This document shows positions 51,464-63,773 of a stretch of 64,000 nt of DNA, in pieces. The DNA is from Tethya wilhelma (lineage: Eukaryota; Porifera; Demospongiae; Tethyida; Tethyidae). A program made the translations under genes and the position numbers. Positions within the stretch are counted from its first letter, which is position 1; each line of letters starts with the position of its first letter. The notes beneath the pieces were generated by a model. It had not been told where the DNA came from. It saw nothing but the letters and a program-made list of their open reading frames with translations, and did not search any database. The DNA is taken from the NCBI GenBank assembly GCA_964030475.1, contig CAXIPT010000008.1, forward strand, positions 4,677,121 through 4,741,120, in the 5' to 3' direction.

Positions 51464-54400
51464 GTACACAGCATCTCTGAGGATGAAGATCTTGAAGAGA
51501 GAAAGAGAATGGTCATTGTCATGGGTCCACTTGGAACAGAACGGAAGACAGGTATCACCGAGACCCGTTTCGATAAAGCCAACTCGATGGTCTACTCACG
51601 CTCCTCATTGTCGACCAGCTCCTTCTGTCAGTTTCACAGAAAGCTCCGTGTCGACGAGGTCCCTCTGAAAGACTCACCTTGTCCGGCGGCTAGAGTGTAC
51701 GTGTGCGAGGGGAGGGGGGAGGGAGCTGGGAGCTCCCCCGAGGGATACCGGTGGACACGATCGAGAGCTAAAATGATGTACCCCCGATCGTGGGAGGATG
51801 ATGCAAGTTCAACGGAGCCCCTCTCCACTCAATACTCATCCTCATCGTCCGACGATGATGACAGTCCTAAGAAGAGTAGGCGTAGAAATGCACGTTCAGC
51901 TGTCCGTGGTCAGTCCTCTGTACATCGATACATCTTATCTCCCTCTCTTGTGGACCACTCTGATGTGGACTCTGATGAAACTTACCTCTCTCCAAACTCT
52001 CACACTGTAGACTCGTCTTCTTCATACCACGCTTTCAACGTAACCCCCTGCCTCACTGACGAGGAGCCTAATCCGATGGAGGTGGTGGTCAATGAGGATG
52101 CCCCTGTTGTTAGCGGTAGAAATGAGAGCCACTCTGAACTTGAGAGCGCTACTGCTATTGGTGGTGGTGCAATGTTTTCAAACATGGACAGAGCTCTCAT
52201 GAGTGGACTATCAGAGATGGACACAGAGACAGAGTCAGTTAGTGACGATGATGGTAAAGCTGTTGAGAAGGATGAAAAAGCCAGCAGTCCGGTTGTATCC
52301 AACTCTAGCAGCCGGCAATCATCTGGCATCATGACTGTCTTGAACGATCTCAAACAGCAGCATCCAGTGACCTCATCAAAATCAAAAGTCTCGTCCAAGA
52401 GTGTCAGAAAATCTTTGCAAAAGTTTCGCCATAATGCCACAAGTTCGAATGAAGAAGAACACATTTCGAGCCATTTTGAAAGTAGTACCAGGCCTGACCA
52501 TGATTCTGGTAGTGTGTTGAAAGCTACCACTGCCTTTCCTTTGTCTGATGCCTGTCTTAAGACTATGCAACAAGGTAAAAACTTTTCTCTCAAAGTGCAA
52601 AGACTTCCCCAAGAAGTTGTTTCACGCCATTTGACCAACTTGGTTGAGCGTCACTCCAAGAGTCCACCAGAGTCAGCATCGCAGACTATTTCTGACTCCA
52701 TTGGCCATCGGCTCAAGAGCTACAAGAACAAGCCATCTCACTCTCTCAACAAAGACCACTCCAGTGACTCAGGCTCTGAAACTAAGAGGGCTGAACAAGA
52801 AACAAAGACAAATGATAAGCGAGAATCAGTTTCATCACCATGGAGTGATGATAACCCCTTGTTTGACATAGATCCTGACAGTGTTTTACCAGAAAAGGAA
52901 GAGAAAATGGATGACAACCCAGTAGCAGAGGATTGGGATGATTTTGGGCCAGAAGATATGGTCAATGATCAACACAAGGACAGTGACGACAGTGAACAGC
53001 TGTCTTCAGACGTGGCATCCAAGCCTCCTCCTCCATTATCAAACACCTTGTCCGATGTATTCACAAGCCACGGAGAAAGTGAGGAGAGTTCAGCAGAAAT
53101 CAAACCCAAGTTGTCCGAGAACGAAGAGAGTGAAATGGAGGTTGACAAAGAATCACTCACTGTTAGAAAATCACCGAAAAAGATGCCAAGAACACCTTCA
53201 AGATCTCCTACTAAGATCACCCAGACCCCATCTCGGGTTACAAGGTCTGGTAAGCACCAATCCGAGCCTTCCACTTCTGATAGTCTGACCCAGAGTCACA
53301 AAGAAAAGCTTCAACTCTCTGCCTCTCGTAAAAAGACCCTCCTTCACTCCACCTCACTGTCAGCAAGATGTATTGACATCACAATCAGCTCTGATAGCGA
53401 CTTTGATTCAGCTCCTTTCTCCGTCTCACAACAGAGCTCATCTTGTGTGCCAAACCATGTGACAGATTCGCTCAAGAAGAAGAAGAAATTCCTCCATTGC
53501 AGCGACGATGAAGAGAAAGTCTTCAAATCTAGACAACGGCTGAATTTCTCATCGCCAAACAAGAAACCAGAAAGTCTCCTGGTATCTGTTCAGAAGTCAC
53601 AGTCCCATCAGAGTGATACTGATCAGAGTGGTTCACCATCAGTGAAGGAGAGCAAGGGCACACACAGTCCTAGTCGTAAGGGTAAGGAGAGGGTGGTTGA
53701 TCAGACAACGGTCCCTGATTCAATTGACTGTGGCTCGTGTGGTAAGGACATCCTGTGGAAGAAGAAGAAGAGTCATGTACACGAACGACTCAATGTCCTC
53801 ATCTGTCAGGTAAAGTGTGTGTGTCGGGGGGGGGGGGGTTTGGAGGTCAGATAGAGATGACCAAAGCTTTGGTCTAGTTGACTGACTTGATCATTGTAAA
53901 CAATAAGTTGCTAATTTGCTAACAAGATAGCCAAATTAAATAGATAATGTCATTCAGTGATCAATTCCTTTCTCTTTGTCCCTCTAGAAATGTCACCGGA
54001 CCTACTCCAAGGGATCTTTCACCGTGGTGGGAGGCTATGAGGAGTACTGCACCCTCTGTGGGGACGGTGGGGACATCATATGCTGCGACTTCTGCAACAA
54101 GTCCTTCTGCCAATCGTGCATCAAGCGTGTGTCTGGTGACAAGTACCTCAGACACCTGCTCAGCTCGGAGGACATTAAGTTCCAGTGCTACATGTGCGAC
54201 TCCTCCCCACTGGAGGACAAGATACAGGAGTGTAAATGTGTGCAGTCACTTTTAAATCCTGAACCTCTCGTCCAATCTCCTAAACGCTCGCCCCAACTAT
54301 CTCCTACCATTATTATCAACAGTAGTAGCCCATTTTCGCCATCTTGCAACGAAAACGACTTTGACACAAGGCGGTCAGCCACTCCCGATTTCTCTGCCCA

Positions 54401-54667
54401 ACCAAAGACAGAGATACTCTCAGAAATAGACGACAGCCCAGCGGTGTTTTCAGAAGAGCCTCTTCTTCTGCCAGCCCCCTTTCCTTCGGAGGAGCAGATG
54501 GCTAGCAAGGACCAAGAGATGGAGGTAGGTGGGAAGAAGAAGGTGCCTGTGCCGCCTGATGTGATTGAGTGTGCTGCTTGTGGTAAGAGGATTAGGTGGA
54601 GAAAGAAGGCGATTCATTCTCACGAACGACTTCAAGTGCTCATTTGTGAGGTATAAAATTGAAGTGT

Positions 54668-54704
<37 letters not shown>

Positions 54705-56905
54705 CGTGCGTGCGTGTGTGCGTGTGTGCGTGTGTGCGTGTGTGCGTGTGTGCGTGTGTGCGTGTGTGTGTGTGTGTGCGTGTGTGTGTGTGTGTGTGTG
54801 TATTGTGTTCTTTCTTATTAGTTTGATTTGGAGTATGTACACATTGGCAATGTGATTCCTTCCTCCACAGAAATGTCAGAATCTCTACAACACTGGTTCC
54901 TTCCACACCAAAGATGGCTCTGAAGAGTACTGCACTCTCTGTGGTGAAGGAGGAGACATTGTACTCTGTGATTCGGAGGAATGCGACAAATCTTTCTGTC
55001 AGCCTTGTATCGCTCGCGTCTCCAGCCAAGATCATCTCGACCACTTGCTGAGTTCAGATGACGTTCTGTTCACCTGTTTCATTTGCGATCCTTCGCCTCT
55101 TGAGAAGAAGAGACAAGAGTGTGTTGATTTCTGTGCCTATCTCAATCGCACCAGACAACGTCGAAGGAACAGGTACAAGATTAAAAAAGATATGGAAAAG
55201 TCGTTCAAAAGTAAAGAATTTGTGTTGGATTCAAACGATGAAGCACACTCTACGTCAGGCAAAGACACCAATGGGATGTCAAATTGTGAAACTGATGGAG
55301 TGAGTTGTGCCTCGAACCATTCCAGCCACACTGACAAACAAGGTGGCAGTAAGGGTAAGAAATCTGCTTCTAATTCTAGCACTAAAAGTGGTTCGTCAAA
55401 GCAGTCTGGCCGACACAACCAGCAGGAGTCGTCCAAGGGAGGAAGAGGAAAGAAGAGAAGTCCCGTTGGTCCGAGCAGCGGGAACAGCAGTGAGGACTCG
55501 TCAAATGATGACTATGATGATAGGAGCTCCCCTAATATAAGCACTGATGAAATCTCGCTCTCGGATGCAAGCATTCTCGGGGAAGGGTTAGCTAAGGGTA
55601 AGAAACAAAAGGCCAAAGAGAAGAGCACAACCAAGGAGTCAGCTCCAGATCCTTCAAAGAAGTCGACTAAAACAAAGACCAGTTCTGGTTTAAAACTTCG
55701 AAGGGGTCTGAATCGCACAAGAACCAGAGAACTGGAAGACAGCGATGAGAGCGATTTTGAATCCTTGCCACCCCCATCACAGAAGACACTAAACCTGAAA
55801 AGGCTCCTCTCCACCACCTCCAACCAATCCTCAGATGGAGGGGACTCCAGCACTAGTGGCAAGGGAAAGAAACCTTCAAAGAAACGTATCAAAAAGAGCC
55901 AACTAGCCGATGAGCTGTCTTCTGGAGGTGAGTGTGAAGCTGGTCCATCTCATCTCACAGTTCCACTCAATGATGGTGATGATGCTGCCATGAATAGCGA
56001 CAACAGTGGGTCTCTTATACTGGAAGAAACGGTCAAGAGCCCGGGCTTTGTTCCTCTGAAGTACCGGACACCAGTGAAGGCATTCCGTCCAGATGCCTCG
56101 TCTTCAGACTCTGATTTCGAACAACTTTTGAGCTCCAAGTCGAAAGGTAAACACAGAAAGAGAGCTCTTCTCAGCAGTAGCAGTGTCAGCAGCACCGGTA
56201 ATGTTAGCAAAGAGCCTAGAGTCTACAAGACAAGGGGCAGAAAGAAGAAATCCTTGTTACGCAAGGGAAGGCCCAAATCCTCAGACGACGACTTTGAAGA
56301 TGAAGATTTATCCCTCAGAGGACCGAGACTACATAGGAGACATGTCAAGCGTTCCTTGCTGAGCTCTGACTCCAGTGCTGAAGAAGAAGAGTCTGACAAC
56401 GGAGAGTCAAAGAAGGACAGTGAGAAAGAGATGACATCACCGGAGAAGATGGGTACACCTGGCAAGAAAAGAAAGAATCTGAGAAAAATGATCAGCGATG
56501 CAAATTTGGCCGATGCGACTAAGCAGGCTCAAAAGGAGGAGGACGAAAGAAAGAGACGGTTGAAGGAGAGGGCGAGCCTAGCTGATGATTTACAGGAACC
56601 AGAGAGACTGGTTTTGGAACACGATGCTGATAAAAAAGAACCCAAGGTGAGTCACATTGATAAAGGGGGATATTGTTATTGTTTTGGATTGTGATCCATT
56701 CAGTGGTCTTTTTTGTTTGTTTCTTGGTTTGTTTTTTCCAGATTCAAGTACGTGATAGGCTTGTTCGTCACATCAAACCCCATCAGAGAGATGGGATCAA
56801 GTTTCTCTACGACTCTTGCATTGAGAGTATAGACAGAGTCAAGTCTGGTCAGGGAGCTGGCTGCATCTTGGCCCACTGTATGGGCCTGGGGAAAACACTA
56901 CAAGT

Positions 56906-56944
<39 letters not shown>

Positions 56945-56986
56945 GCAGTTGGGTATACTGGTCCTTAGCTTGCTGGTTGGTGTTTG

Positions 56987-57066
<80 letters not shown>

Positions 57067-57067
57067 T

Positions 57068-57106
<39 letters not shown>

Positions 57107-57744
57107 GTAGGTTATTGCGCTGGTGGATGCCTTGTTGAGTTACGAGGAGAGTGGGGTGTCTTCTGTCCTCATCCTCTGCCCCATCAACGTCATTCACAAC
57201 TGGAAAAACGAGTTTAAGCGATGGATTCCGTTACAATACTGCGACTACCATGTACATAATATAAACAGGGTTATTTGTACAACCATACATCTATGGCATT
57301 TATGTAACAAAAGTTATAAATTTTACAAAAAAAAAAATTTCTGTCTTCTTTCTCCTCAGATACTTGTCCTCACCGAGACTACAACCCAGCAGAGGCTGCA
57401 AAAGATCCGTCGGTGGTTTCACTATGGTGGCGTGCTCCTAATGGGCTACCAGATGTACCGCAATCTTGCCTCCTGCAAGAGGATCAAGAAGAAGAAAGAT
57501 AGAGAGGACTTTGAACGTTTCCTTCTGGACCCAGGTGCTGACATGGTGGTGTGTGATGAAGGTCATGTGATGAGGAACTCCAAGTCAAACCTCTCCCTGG
57601 TGCTCAACAGGATGAAGACCAGACTGAGGGTCGTACTGACCGGGACACCACTGCAGAACAACCTGCTTGAGTGTGAGCTTAATATCAGTGTCATATACAT
57701 GTTATAACTTCTTTACATGTACATGTTATAACTCCATCACATCA

Positions 57745-57794
<50 letters not shown>

Positions 57795-58475
57795 ATCAAA
57801 CTTTTTTTTTTCAAATTCCACTCCAATCCCTCCCTACTCGGGCACATATAGATGGTTTTTTTACTTTTTTTTGAATTTTTTTTTTTTTTTTTGTATATTC
57901 TTTTTTTTTCCATTCCCAGATTACACCATGGTGAATTTTGTCAAGCCCAACTTGCTTGGCACCCTGAAGGAGTTCACCAACCGATTTGTGAACCCCATCA
58001 CCAATGGTCAGTGTCGTGACTCCAGTCCCATCGACATCAGGAAGATGAAGCAGAGGGCCCACGTACTTCACGAGCAGCTCAAGGACACTGTACAGGTGAG
58101 GGTGTGTAGAGGGTGGTGGGGATCAGTGATGATTGCAAAGAGACGGGCGGACTGAGATGTGTGGTGGTCTCCATCACTCACTGCTGAATGTCTCTCTAAC
58201 TGAGTATCCTTTTGAAAACTTATAAAATTTTTGGCTGTCACAAAGAGTGGTAGGCAACCATAACAGTGAATAATGTCTTGTTTTGTGTTGCACTTTAGAG
58301 GAGAGATTATCGTGTGTTGGCCGAGTGTCTTCCTCCAAAGCACGAGTTTGTTCTTGGTGTTCGGTTGTCTCCAGTTCAAGATCAACTCTACAAGCACTTC
58401 CTGGACCACGAGAGAGACCTGGGCCTATGTCATCGAGACCTCTTCAGCACCTTCTCCACCTTGTCCAAGGTACAA

Positions 58476-58506
<31 letters not shown>

Positions 58507-61496
58507 ATATTGCACAGTTGTACGAAAATTTAAAGCACAATTAATAATTTTCGGAGGTTACGATAACTACTATTGAATGATGGAAACTTTACCTGTGCAC
58601 ACTCTGTCAGGTGTGGAACCATCCTCACGTGCTCAAGCTTCACGAGGAGAGAGAGTTTGAGAGGGCAGAGAGACGGATGTACCTCAACGGGGAGGATGAG
58701 GACGATGACGCCACTCTCGGTGGATTCATTGTGTTTGGCAGCGAGGAAGAAGAGGAGGAGAGCAATGGCCGTGGAGGCAAAGGCAAGAGGACGAGAGGAA
58801 CAAAGAGAAAGGTATGGTGTGGGAAGGTTGCATAAAGTGGCTAGCTAGCTAGCCAGCTCAATCATAATATATGTGTGTTAGGGAAACTATTGCATGGCTT
58901 TGGTGTACATGTACTGTAGATTGGGAAATTTTCGCTTTGGTTTCGGTATGTACTTCAGTGTGTAGAAAATGTCCAACAATATTGTGACCAATTTATATCA
59001 GTATTGTAATTAATCTCTACACTCATTCGCCTTTTTTCTCCTCCTGCTGTGCCCCCTCACAGATGTCCTCCTCGGCCACTAGCAGTCGCAGCAGCAGCAT
59101 GGCTCCATCTTCCTCACGGTCAGCCACCCCAGCCACCCTCGACGCTAAACCTGACTTCATTGTCATTTCCAGTGACAGTGAGAGTGAGAAGAAGAAGACT
59201 AGTACGAAAGATCCCGAGTTTTATCCTCCTATATTGGTGAAGACCGAAGATGGGGGTATGGTCCAACTCGAGGTTCAACCTGGAGGGGGTGTGGCTCCGA
59301 GTGGACCAGTCATAATGGTAGGAACTTAAATAATGGAAGATTTTTGTAAATTTCATAAAAAAATTTTGACAGCTTAGCCAGCTACCCTTTGAGATTGTGA
59401 TTCTCGTAAATTTTTCTCTATAATATTATTGTGTGCCACAAAAAAACACATACACAACTCTCTCTCTCTCTCTCTCTCTCTCGGCAGAAGGAGGAGACGC
59501 CACCACCCTGGTACGATAGCATCCTCCCTGAAAACAGTCTCAACCTCCCTGATCAAAGTGGCAAACTCATCTTCCTCATGGAGCTCTTGAAAGAGGCAGA
59601 GAAGCTCAAAGAGAAGGTCCTCGTCTTCACCCAGAGTTTACTGACGCTAAACCTCATCGAAGACTTCCTCCAGAAGCCCGAGAATGGGGACTGGACTCCA
59701 GGATTGGATTATTACCGCCTGGACGGCTCTATCAAGGCTGATAGACGGACCACGAATATGATAGACTTCAACAACAAGAAGAACAATAGGTGTGTGTGTG
59801 TGTGTGTGTGTTTAGGTCGATGCTTTTGAATCGTGGTGTCACTGAGTGGTTACAGTTTGTGCACTATGTTCTGAAATAATATTATATTTGTGTTCATTTT
59901 GCAAGTTACTTCTCACAGTGTAGTGAATTACTTCAAGTGTTTTTGATGTAATGTCTCAACCTCCCCTCCTCTCAGGGTTCGTCTCTACCTCATCTCCACC
60001 AAGGCAGGCTCCCTTGGTATCAACCTAGTCGCTGCAAACCGTGTCGTCATCTTCGACGCTTGCTGGAACCCTTCTCACGATTTACAAGCCATCTTCCGAA
60101 CCTACCGCTACGGTCAAACCAGACCGATCTTTGTCTACCGCCTCCTAGCGCAGGGCACCATGGAGGAGAAGATATACGACCGCCAGGTGTTGAAGCAGTC
60201 CATATCTATGAGGGTCGTGGACGAGAAGCAGATTGGACGGCACTACACAACTGCTGACCTGGCAGAGCTGTTCACGTACACTCCACCTCCGGTGTGTGAT
60301 CCACCCTACAAGAGACCGCAAGATGTAAGCCAGTGGGTGTGTGGGTGTTCATACGAGCTATTCTATTGTTGGTCCTAACATTATATTTCTTGCATCATTT
60401 CGTAGAAATTATTTTATAATTTTATAAACTCTTTGTTGATGTTATCGTTTTACCCTCTATCTAGATAGAATTTAATAAGTATTAACTTTCATCCCTCATT
60501 CTCCCCTCTAGGTTGACATGGTGCTCTGCTCTGTGTTGGACCGGATGCAGCCCAAGTGGATCGTGGACTATCACGAACATGACTCCCTCCTCCAGCACAT
60601 CTACGACGAGGAGCTCTCAGAGGAGGAGAGGAAGGCAGCCTGGGAGAGTTACAAGCAGCAGACAGCACAGGAGAGCCAAAGGTAAGGATTAGAGGGGCGA
60701 TCCTTTTGCTGTAGATTTGAAAAAAAAAATGTTTGTGAAAAGTTTGGGTTGTGTTGTTTTTTTAAATAATCTTTTTTTTTTCTTTCTTGACAAACGGTTG
60801 CTATATGTGAGTTTCATTATTCTGACTGTGTTTGTCATTAACAGGTACAACTATGAATCACTCAACAATCGCGTTGAAGACCACCATCAAAATTTAGCTG
60901 CTCTTCTACAAAATTCACAAGTGGACCCTCTTGCCAGACGGGTCGTGGACATAGCAAGGTATCTCTCTGCATGCATAGAACAGGCTAGAGTCCTACATAA
61001 CACTCAGATGAGCAAACTGGCATTGGAACAGAAATATGCTGGCACTGGTCTCGCACCTACCCCCATGGAGCAGCTGGAGATCAATTCTCTCAAACGAGGT
61101 GTGCAGCAGAGCTTCAAAAATCTCGATGAAATGATTCGCAATGCGAATAAACAGATCGAACAGTTCAATCTCATCCCTGGATCGAGTCTGCCATTGTATT
61201 CAGAGATCATACGAAGCAAGAGTCGTGCACTTAGCCACCAGCTTGAACTCTTCAAACCGTCCACCAATACAATCTCTGAAGGCAGCAGTAGCAGTAGCAG
61301 TGGAGCTGGTGGCAGTGGTGTTCCTCACCCCAATCCCCAGTTGGCACCGATGCCTCCTCCAGCGCAGGCACTGCCATCGTCCTCTGCCTCTGTGCTACCA
61401 TTACCGGCTTCTTCTCTTCCCCCTCATGGTGGCCCTCCTGTCCAAACACTCATACCTTTGTCCTCTTCTCGGGTTCCTTGGACTGCTGACAGATAG
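50029..61496 (+). CDS. ATRX: ATRX chromatin remodeller with two ADD domains
   Basis: Seventeen exons: 50029-50100, 50190-50242, 50415-50543, 51472-53809, 53988-54650, 54871-56646, 56742-56903, 57111-57269, 57360-57672, 57920-58095, 58299-58469, 58611-58811, 59063-59317, 59488-59789, 59976-60324, 60512-60681, 60845-61496. Two cysteine-rich ADD modules are encoded at 53727-54234 ([31 protein letters not shown]) and 54561-55131 ([30 protein letters not shown]). A long acidic/serine-rich region follows, then the SNF2 ATPase: [10 protein letters not shown] (Walker A), [10 protein letters not shown] (DEGH), [30 protein letters not shown] and [28 protein letters not shown]. The C-terminus has the ATRX-specific helical end plus a Pro/Ser tail. 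ATRX with DAXX deposits H3.3 in heterochromatin; its ADD reads H3K4me0/K9me3. The donor after 57269 is uncertain. Confidence 0.93.
50544..51471 (+). other. ATRX intron 3
   Basis: This 928-bp intron holds no gene. It is rich in GTGGT/TTGTAGTGG-like phrases without clean periodicity and ends in a (GT)n tract at 51433-51461, ten bases before the acceptor. Confidence 0.7.
54671..54801. repeat. Compound (GT)n/(GTGC)n microsatellite in ATRX intron
   Basis: About 130 bp of GT with interspersed GC, in the intron that separates the two halves of the second ADD domain. Confidence 0.95.
56904..57110. repeat. ATRX intron made mostly of (GT)n and (CT)n
   Basis: The intron begins at the donor with GTACGTGTGTGT (GT run to about 56938) and ends with a CT run of about 110 bp (56992-57103) before GTGGTAG. 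Roughly three quarters of the intron is dinucleotide repeat, lying between the Walker A exon and the next ATPase exon. Confidence 0.95.
57746..57792. repeat. (CA)n microsatellite and T-rich tract in ATRX intron
   Basis: A 46-bp CA run, followed at 57860-57910 by long T runs that lead to the acceptor at 57919. Confidence 0.95.
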
Positions 61497-61799
61497 TGAC
61501 ATTTTTGTTTTCCTTGTTTTTTTGTGTTTTTTTTTCTTTCAAGCTAAGTTTACTCATTCATTTATTCATATAAGTACAATGTTGCCAAATCATGTTATAT
61601 TATCAGTTGTTACGGGTTGCATTAAGTCATCTTTGTTACTATCAGCACATGATTTTATCACTTACTCCACTTGTGTTTTGTCTGCCCACCTACTACTGTG
61701 CAGGTTGCAAAATGCATCTGCGCATGCGCATTTAACGAGTTAACCGCTGACTTTTTATTTTGGCCTCACCTTACCTATTGCCCAACAATAATACTTGTG
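61497..61799. other. Intergenic region ATRX to CYP4
   Basis: About 300 bp with T-rich runs after the ATRX stop. It should contain the ATRX 3' UTR and CYP4 promoter. Nothing else seen. Confidence 0.5.
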
Positions 61800-63335
61800 A
61801 TGTTATCCTTTTGGGCTGTCATTCTCTCTCTTCTCTTGGTCTTCCTCGTTTCTCTGCGCGTGCCCAGTCGCATCAGAGACTTCATCAGGAGGTGGCAAGC
61901 AGTCAGCGACCTTCCCGGCTATCCTACGCACTGGTTATGGGGCAACTGGCATCAAATCCAGCGGAACCATGAAGCCATTATGAAATGGATGGCATTTATC
62001 CAGGAAAAGAGGTACAAAATGACCAGACTGTGGGTGGGACCTTTCATGCCTACCATACAGATCACTCACTGTGATTTGGCCAGCAAGATGCTCAAAATGC
62101 CAAAGAGCGAGCAAATTTATTCCTACCTTCTTCCATGGCTGGGGGAGGGATTGCTCATATCTCAAGGAGACAAGTGGTTTCGAAATCGTCGTCTATTGAC
62201 ACCTGCCTTTCATTACGAGATCTTAAAAGGCTACATTCCTGTGTATAACAGCTGTACGGAGGTGCTATTGGATAAGTGGGGCAATTTGGCACAAAAAGGA
62301 CAACCTGTATCGATCTTCAAAGATGTCTCTCAGCTCTCTCTGGACATTGTCTTGCAGTGTGCATTCAGCAACAAGAGCAACTGTCAACTTTCTGGAGAGA
62401 AGCCGCCATATATTAATAGAGCCGTTTGCGACCTCGTTGAATTAGTGAACCAACGGTTTTTCACTCCTCTCTATTCCATTGATTGGATCTTCAACATGAC
62501 AGCTACTGGGAGGAGATACAAAGAAGCTTGTACAATTGTTCACAACTACGCTGAGAACTTGATTAGTGAGCGGAAAAAGTTCTTAGATAAAGCGAAATTG
62601 GATGGAGAATTGGATAGCAAAGCACTACTTGAAAAAGTCAGCGAAAAGAAAAGAAAATATTTAGACTTTTTAGACATCCTCCTGACAGCTGCTGATGATG
62701 AGGGCAAAGGACTAACCGATTTGGAGATACGAAATGAAGTGGACACGTTTCTGTTCGAGGGCCACGATACGACTGCGAGTGGAATGAGCTTCACCCTCTA
62801 CTGTCTGGCCAAGCACCCCGAACACCAGGAGAAGGTCCGTGAGGAGGTGAGGGGTGTCCTCATGGGGAGAGAGAGGCTGGAGTACGAAGACCTGAAGGAG
62901 TTGAAGTACACTCAGTGGTGCATCAAAGAGGCTATGAGGCTCTATCCTCCTGTGTTTTCCATTTATCGTACAACAACTGAAGATGTCGAATTGAACGGCA
63001 AGATTGTTCCAAAAGGAATGCTCGTTATTGTCATGATTCGTGTCATACACCGCCACCCAGACACATGGGAGAACCCCAATGAGTATGACCCTCTTCGTTT
63101 CCACCCTAGCAATGTTGAAGGAAGAGATCCCTATGCCTATTTACCATTCTCGGCAGGATATCGGAACTGTATTGGACAGAATTTTGCACTGAATGAAGAG
63201 AGGCTGGTCATTGCTTCGATTGTGAATCGTTTTCGAATCTCGATTGATGAGAGTTGTCCTGATTTTGAGCTGGTTCCCCATGTGGTGCTGCGTACAAAGA
63301 ATGACTTAAAACTGAAACTGGAGCCTTTGGTATAG
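61800..63335 (+). CDS. Cytochrome P450, CYP4 type, intronless
   Basis: A 511-residue single-exon P450. Met at 61800 is chosen because it begins directly with a hydrophobic anchor (MLSFWAVILSLLLVFLV); the frame is open upstream to 61671 but that extension lacks a P450 character. Motifs: C-helix WFRNRR, I-helix FEGHDTTASG, K-helix ExxR in KEAMR, PERF-type region PLRFHPSN, and haem-binding PFSAGYRNCIGQNFA with the Cys ligand. EGHDTT is the CYP4 signature whose Glu links covalently to haem, typical of fatty-acid omega-hydroxylases. The length is normal for a microsomal P450. The absence of introns beside genes with up to 30 exons suggests a retrocopy or an old intronless lineage. The substrate is unknown. 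Confidence 0.92.
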   Translation: MLSFWAVILSLLLVFLVSLRVPSRIRDFIRRWQAVSDLPGYPTHWLWGNWHQIQRNHEAIMKWMAFIQEKRYKMTRLWVGPFMPTIQITHCDLASKMLKMPKSEQIYSYLLPWLGEGLLISQGDKWFRNRRLLTPAFHYEILKGYIPVYNSCTEVLLDKWGNLAQKGQPVSIFKDVSQLSLDIVLQCAFSNKSNCQLSGEKPPYINRAVCDLVELVNQRFFTPLYSIDWIFNMTATGRRYKEACTIVHNYAENLISERKKFLDKAKLDGELDSKALLEKVSEKKRKYLDFLDILLTAADDEGKGLTDLEIRNEVDTFLFEGHDTTASGMSFTLYCLAKHPEHQEKVREEVRGVLMGRERLEYEDLKELKYTQWCIKEAMRLYPPVFSIYRTTTEDVELNGKIVPKGMLVIVMIRVIHRHPDTWENPNEYDPLRFHPSNVEGRDPYAYLPFSAGYRNCIGQNFALNEERLVIASIVNRFRISIDESCPDFELVPHVVLRTKNDLKLKLEPLV

Positions 63336-63773
63336 CTACATTTCTTTGGTTTACTGTAGGGAGTGGGTGGGTAATGGATCTATCATCTCCTACAGCAATG
63401 ATGTGTGGGTGGACGTGGGTGGGTGTGGGCGTCCTGAGCTGAGCTTGCTGCATATGCATGCATATCCGCATTACGTTGGCAATTACATCACAGCTGTACA
63501 GGCGAATAATAGCTATTTTTAGCAACATGACTTTGCAACTGTATTTAAACTGTTAAGGTTTCAACAAGAGTAGTAAAAGGAGGCTATAATATTATAGGAG
63601 CCAAAGACGTCAAATTTGTCCACGTCAAGATTAAAGTGCAATAGTGGCAGAGTAAACAGTCAACCAGAACAGAAGGTGAGGAAATTGATTATGTGATTCT
63701 AAGCCTATAAATTTCCATAATAATTTGATACTGGCATAAATAATTTCTAGATAGACACTCTATCATCAAAATT
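63336..63773. other. Intergenic region after CYP4
   Basis: 438 bp with no recognised gene. It includes a GGTGGGTG-rich stretch at 63364-63430. Presumed CYP4 3' UTR and promoter of the next gene. Confidence 0.5.

Noticed and set aside
53824..53840. G-run in an ATRX intron as a G-quadruplex linked to ATRX function
   Set aside because: A single homopolymer run without spaced G-tracts; the link to ATRX binding would be speculation.
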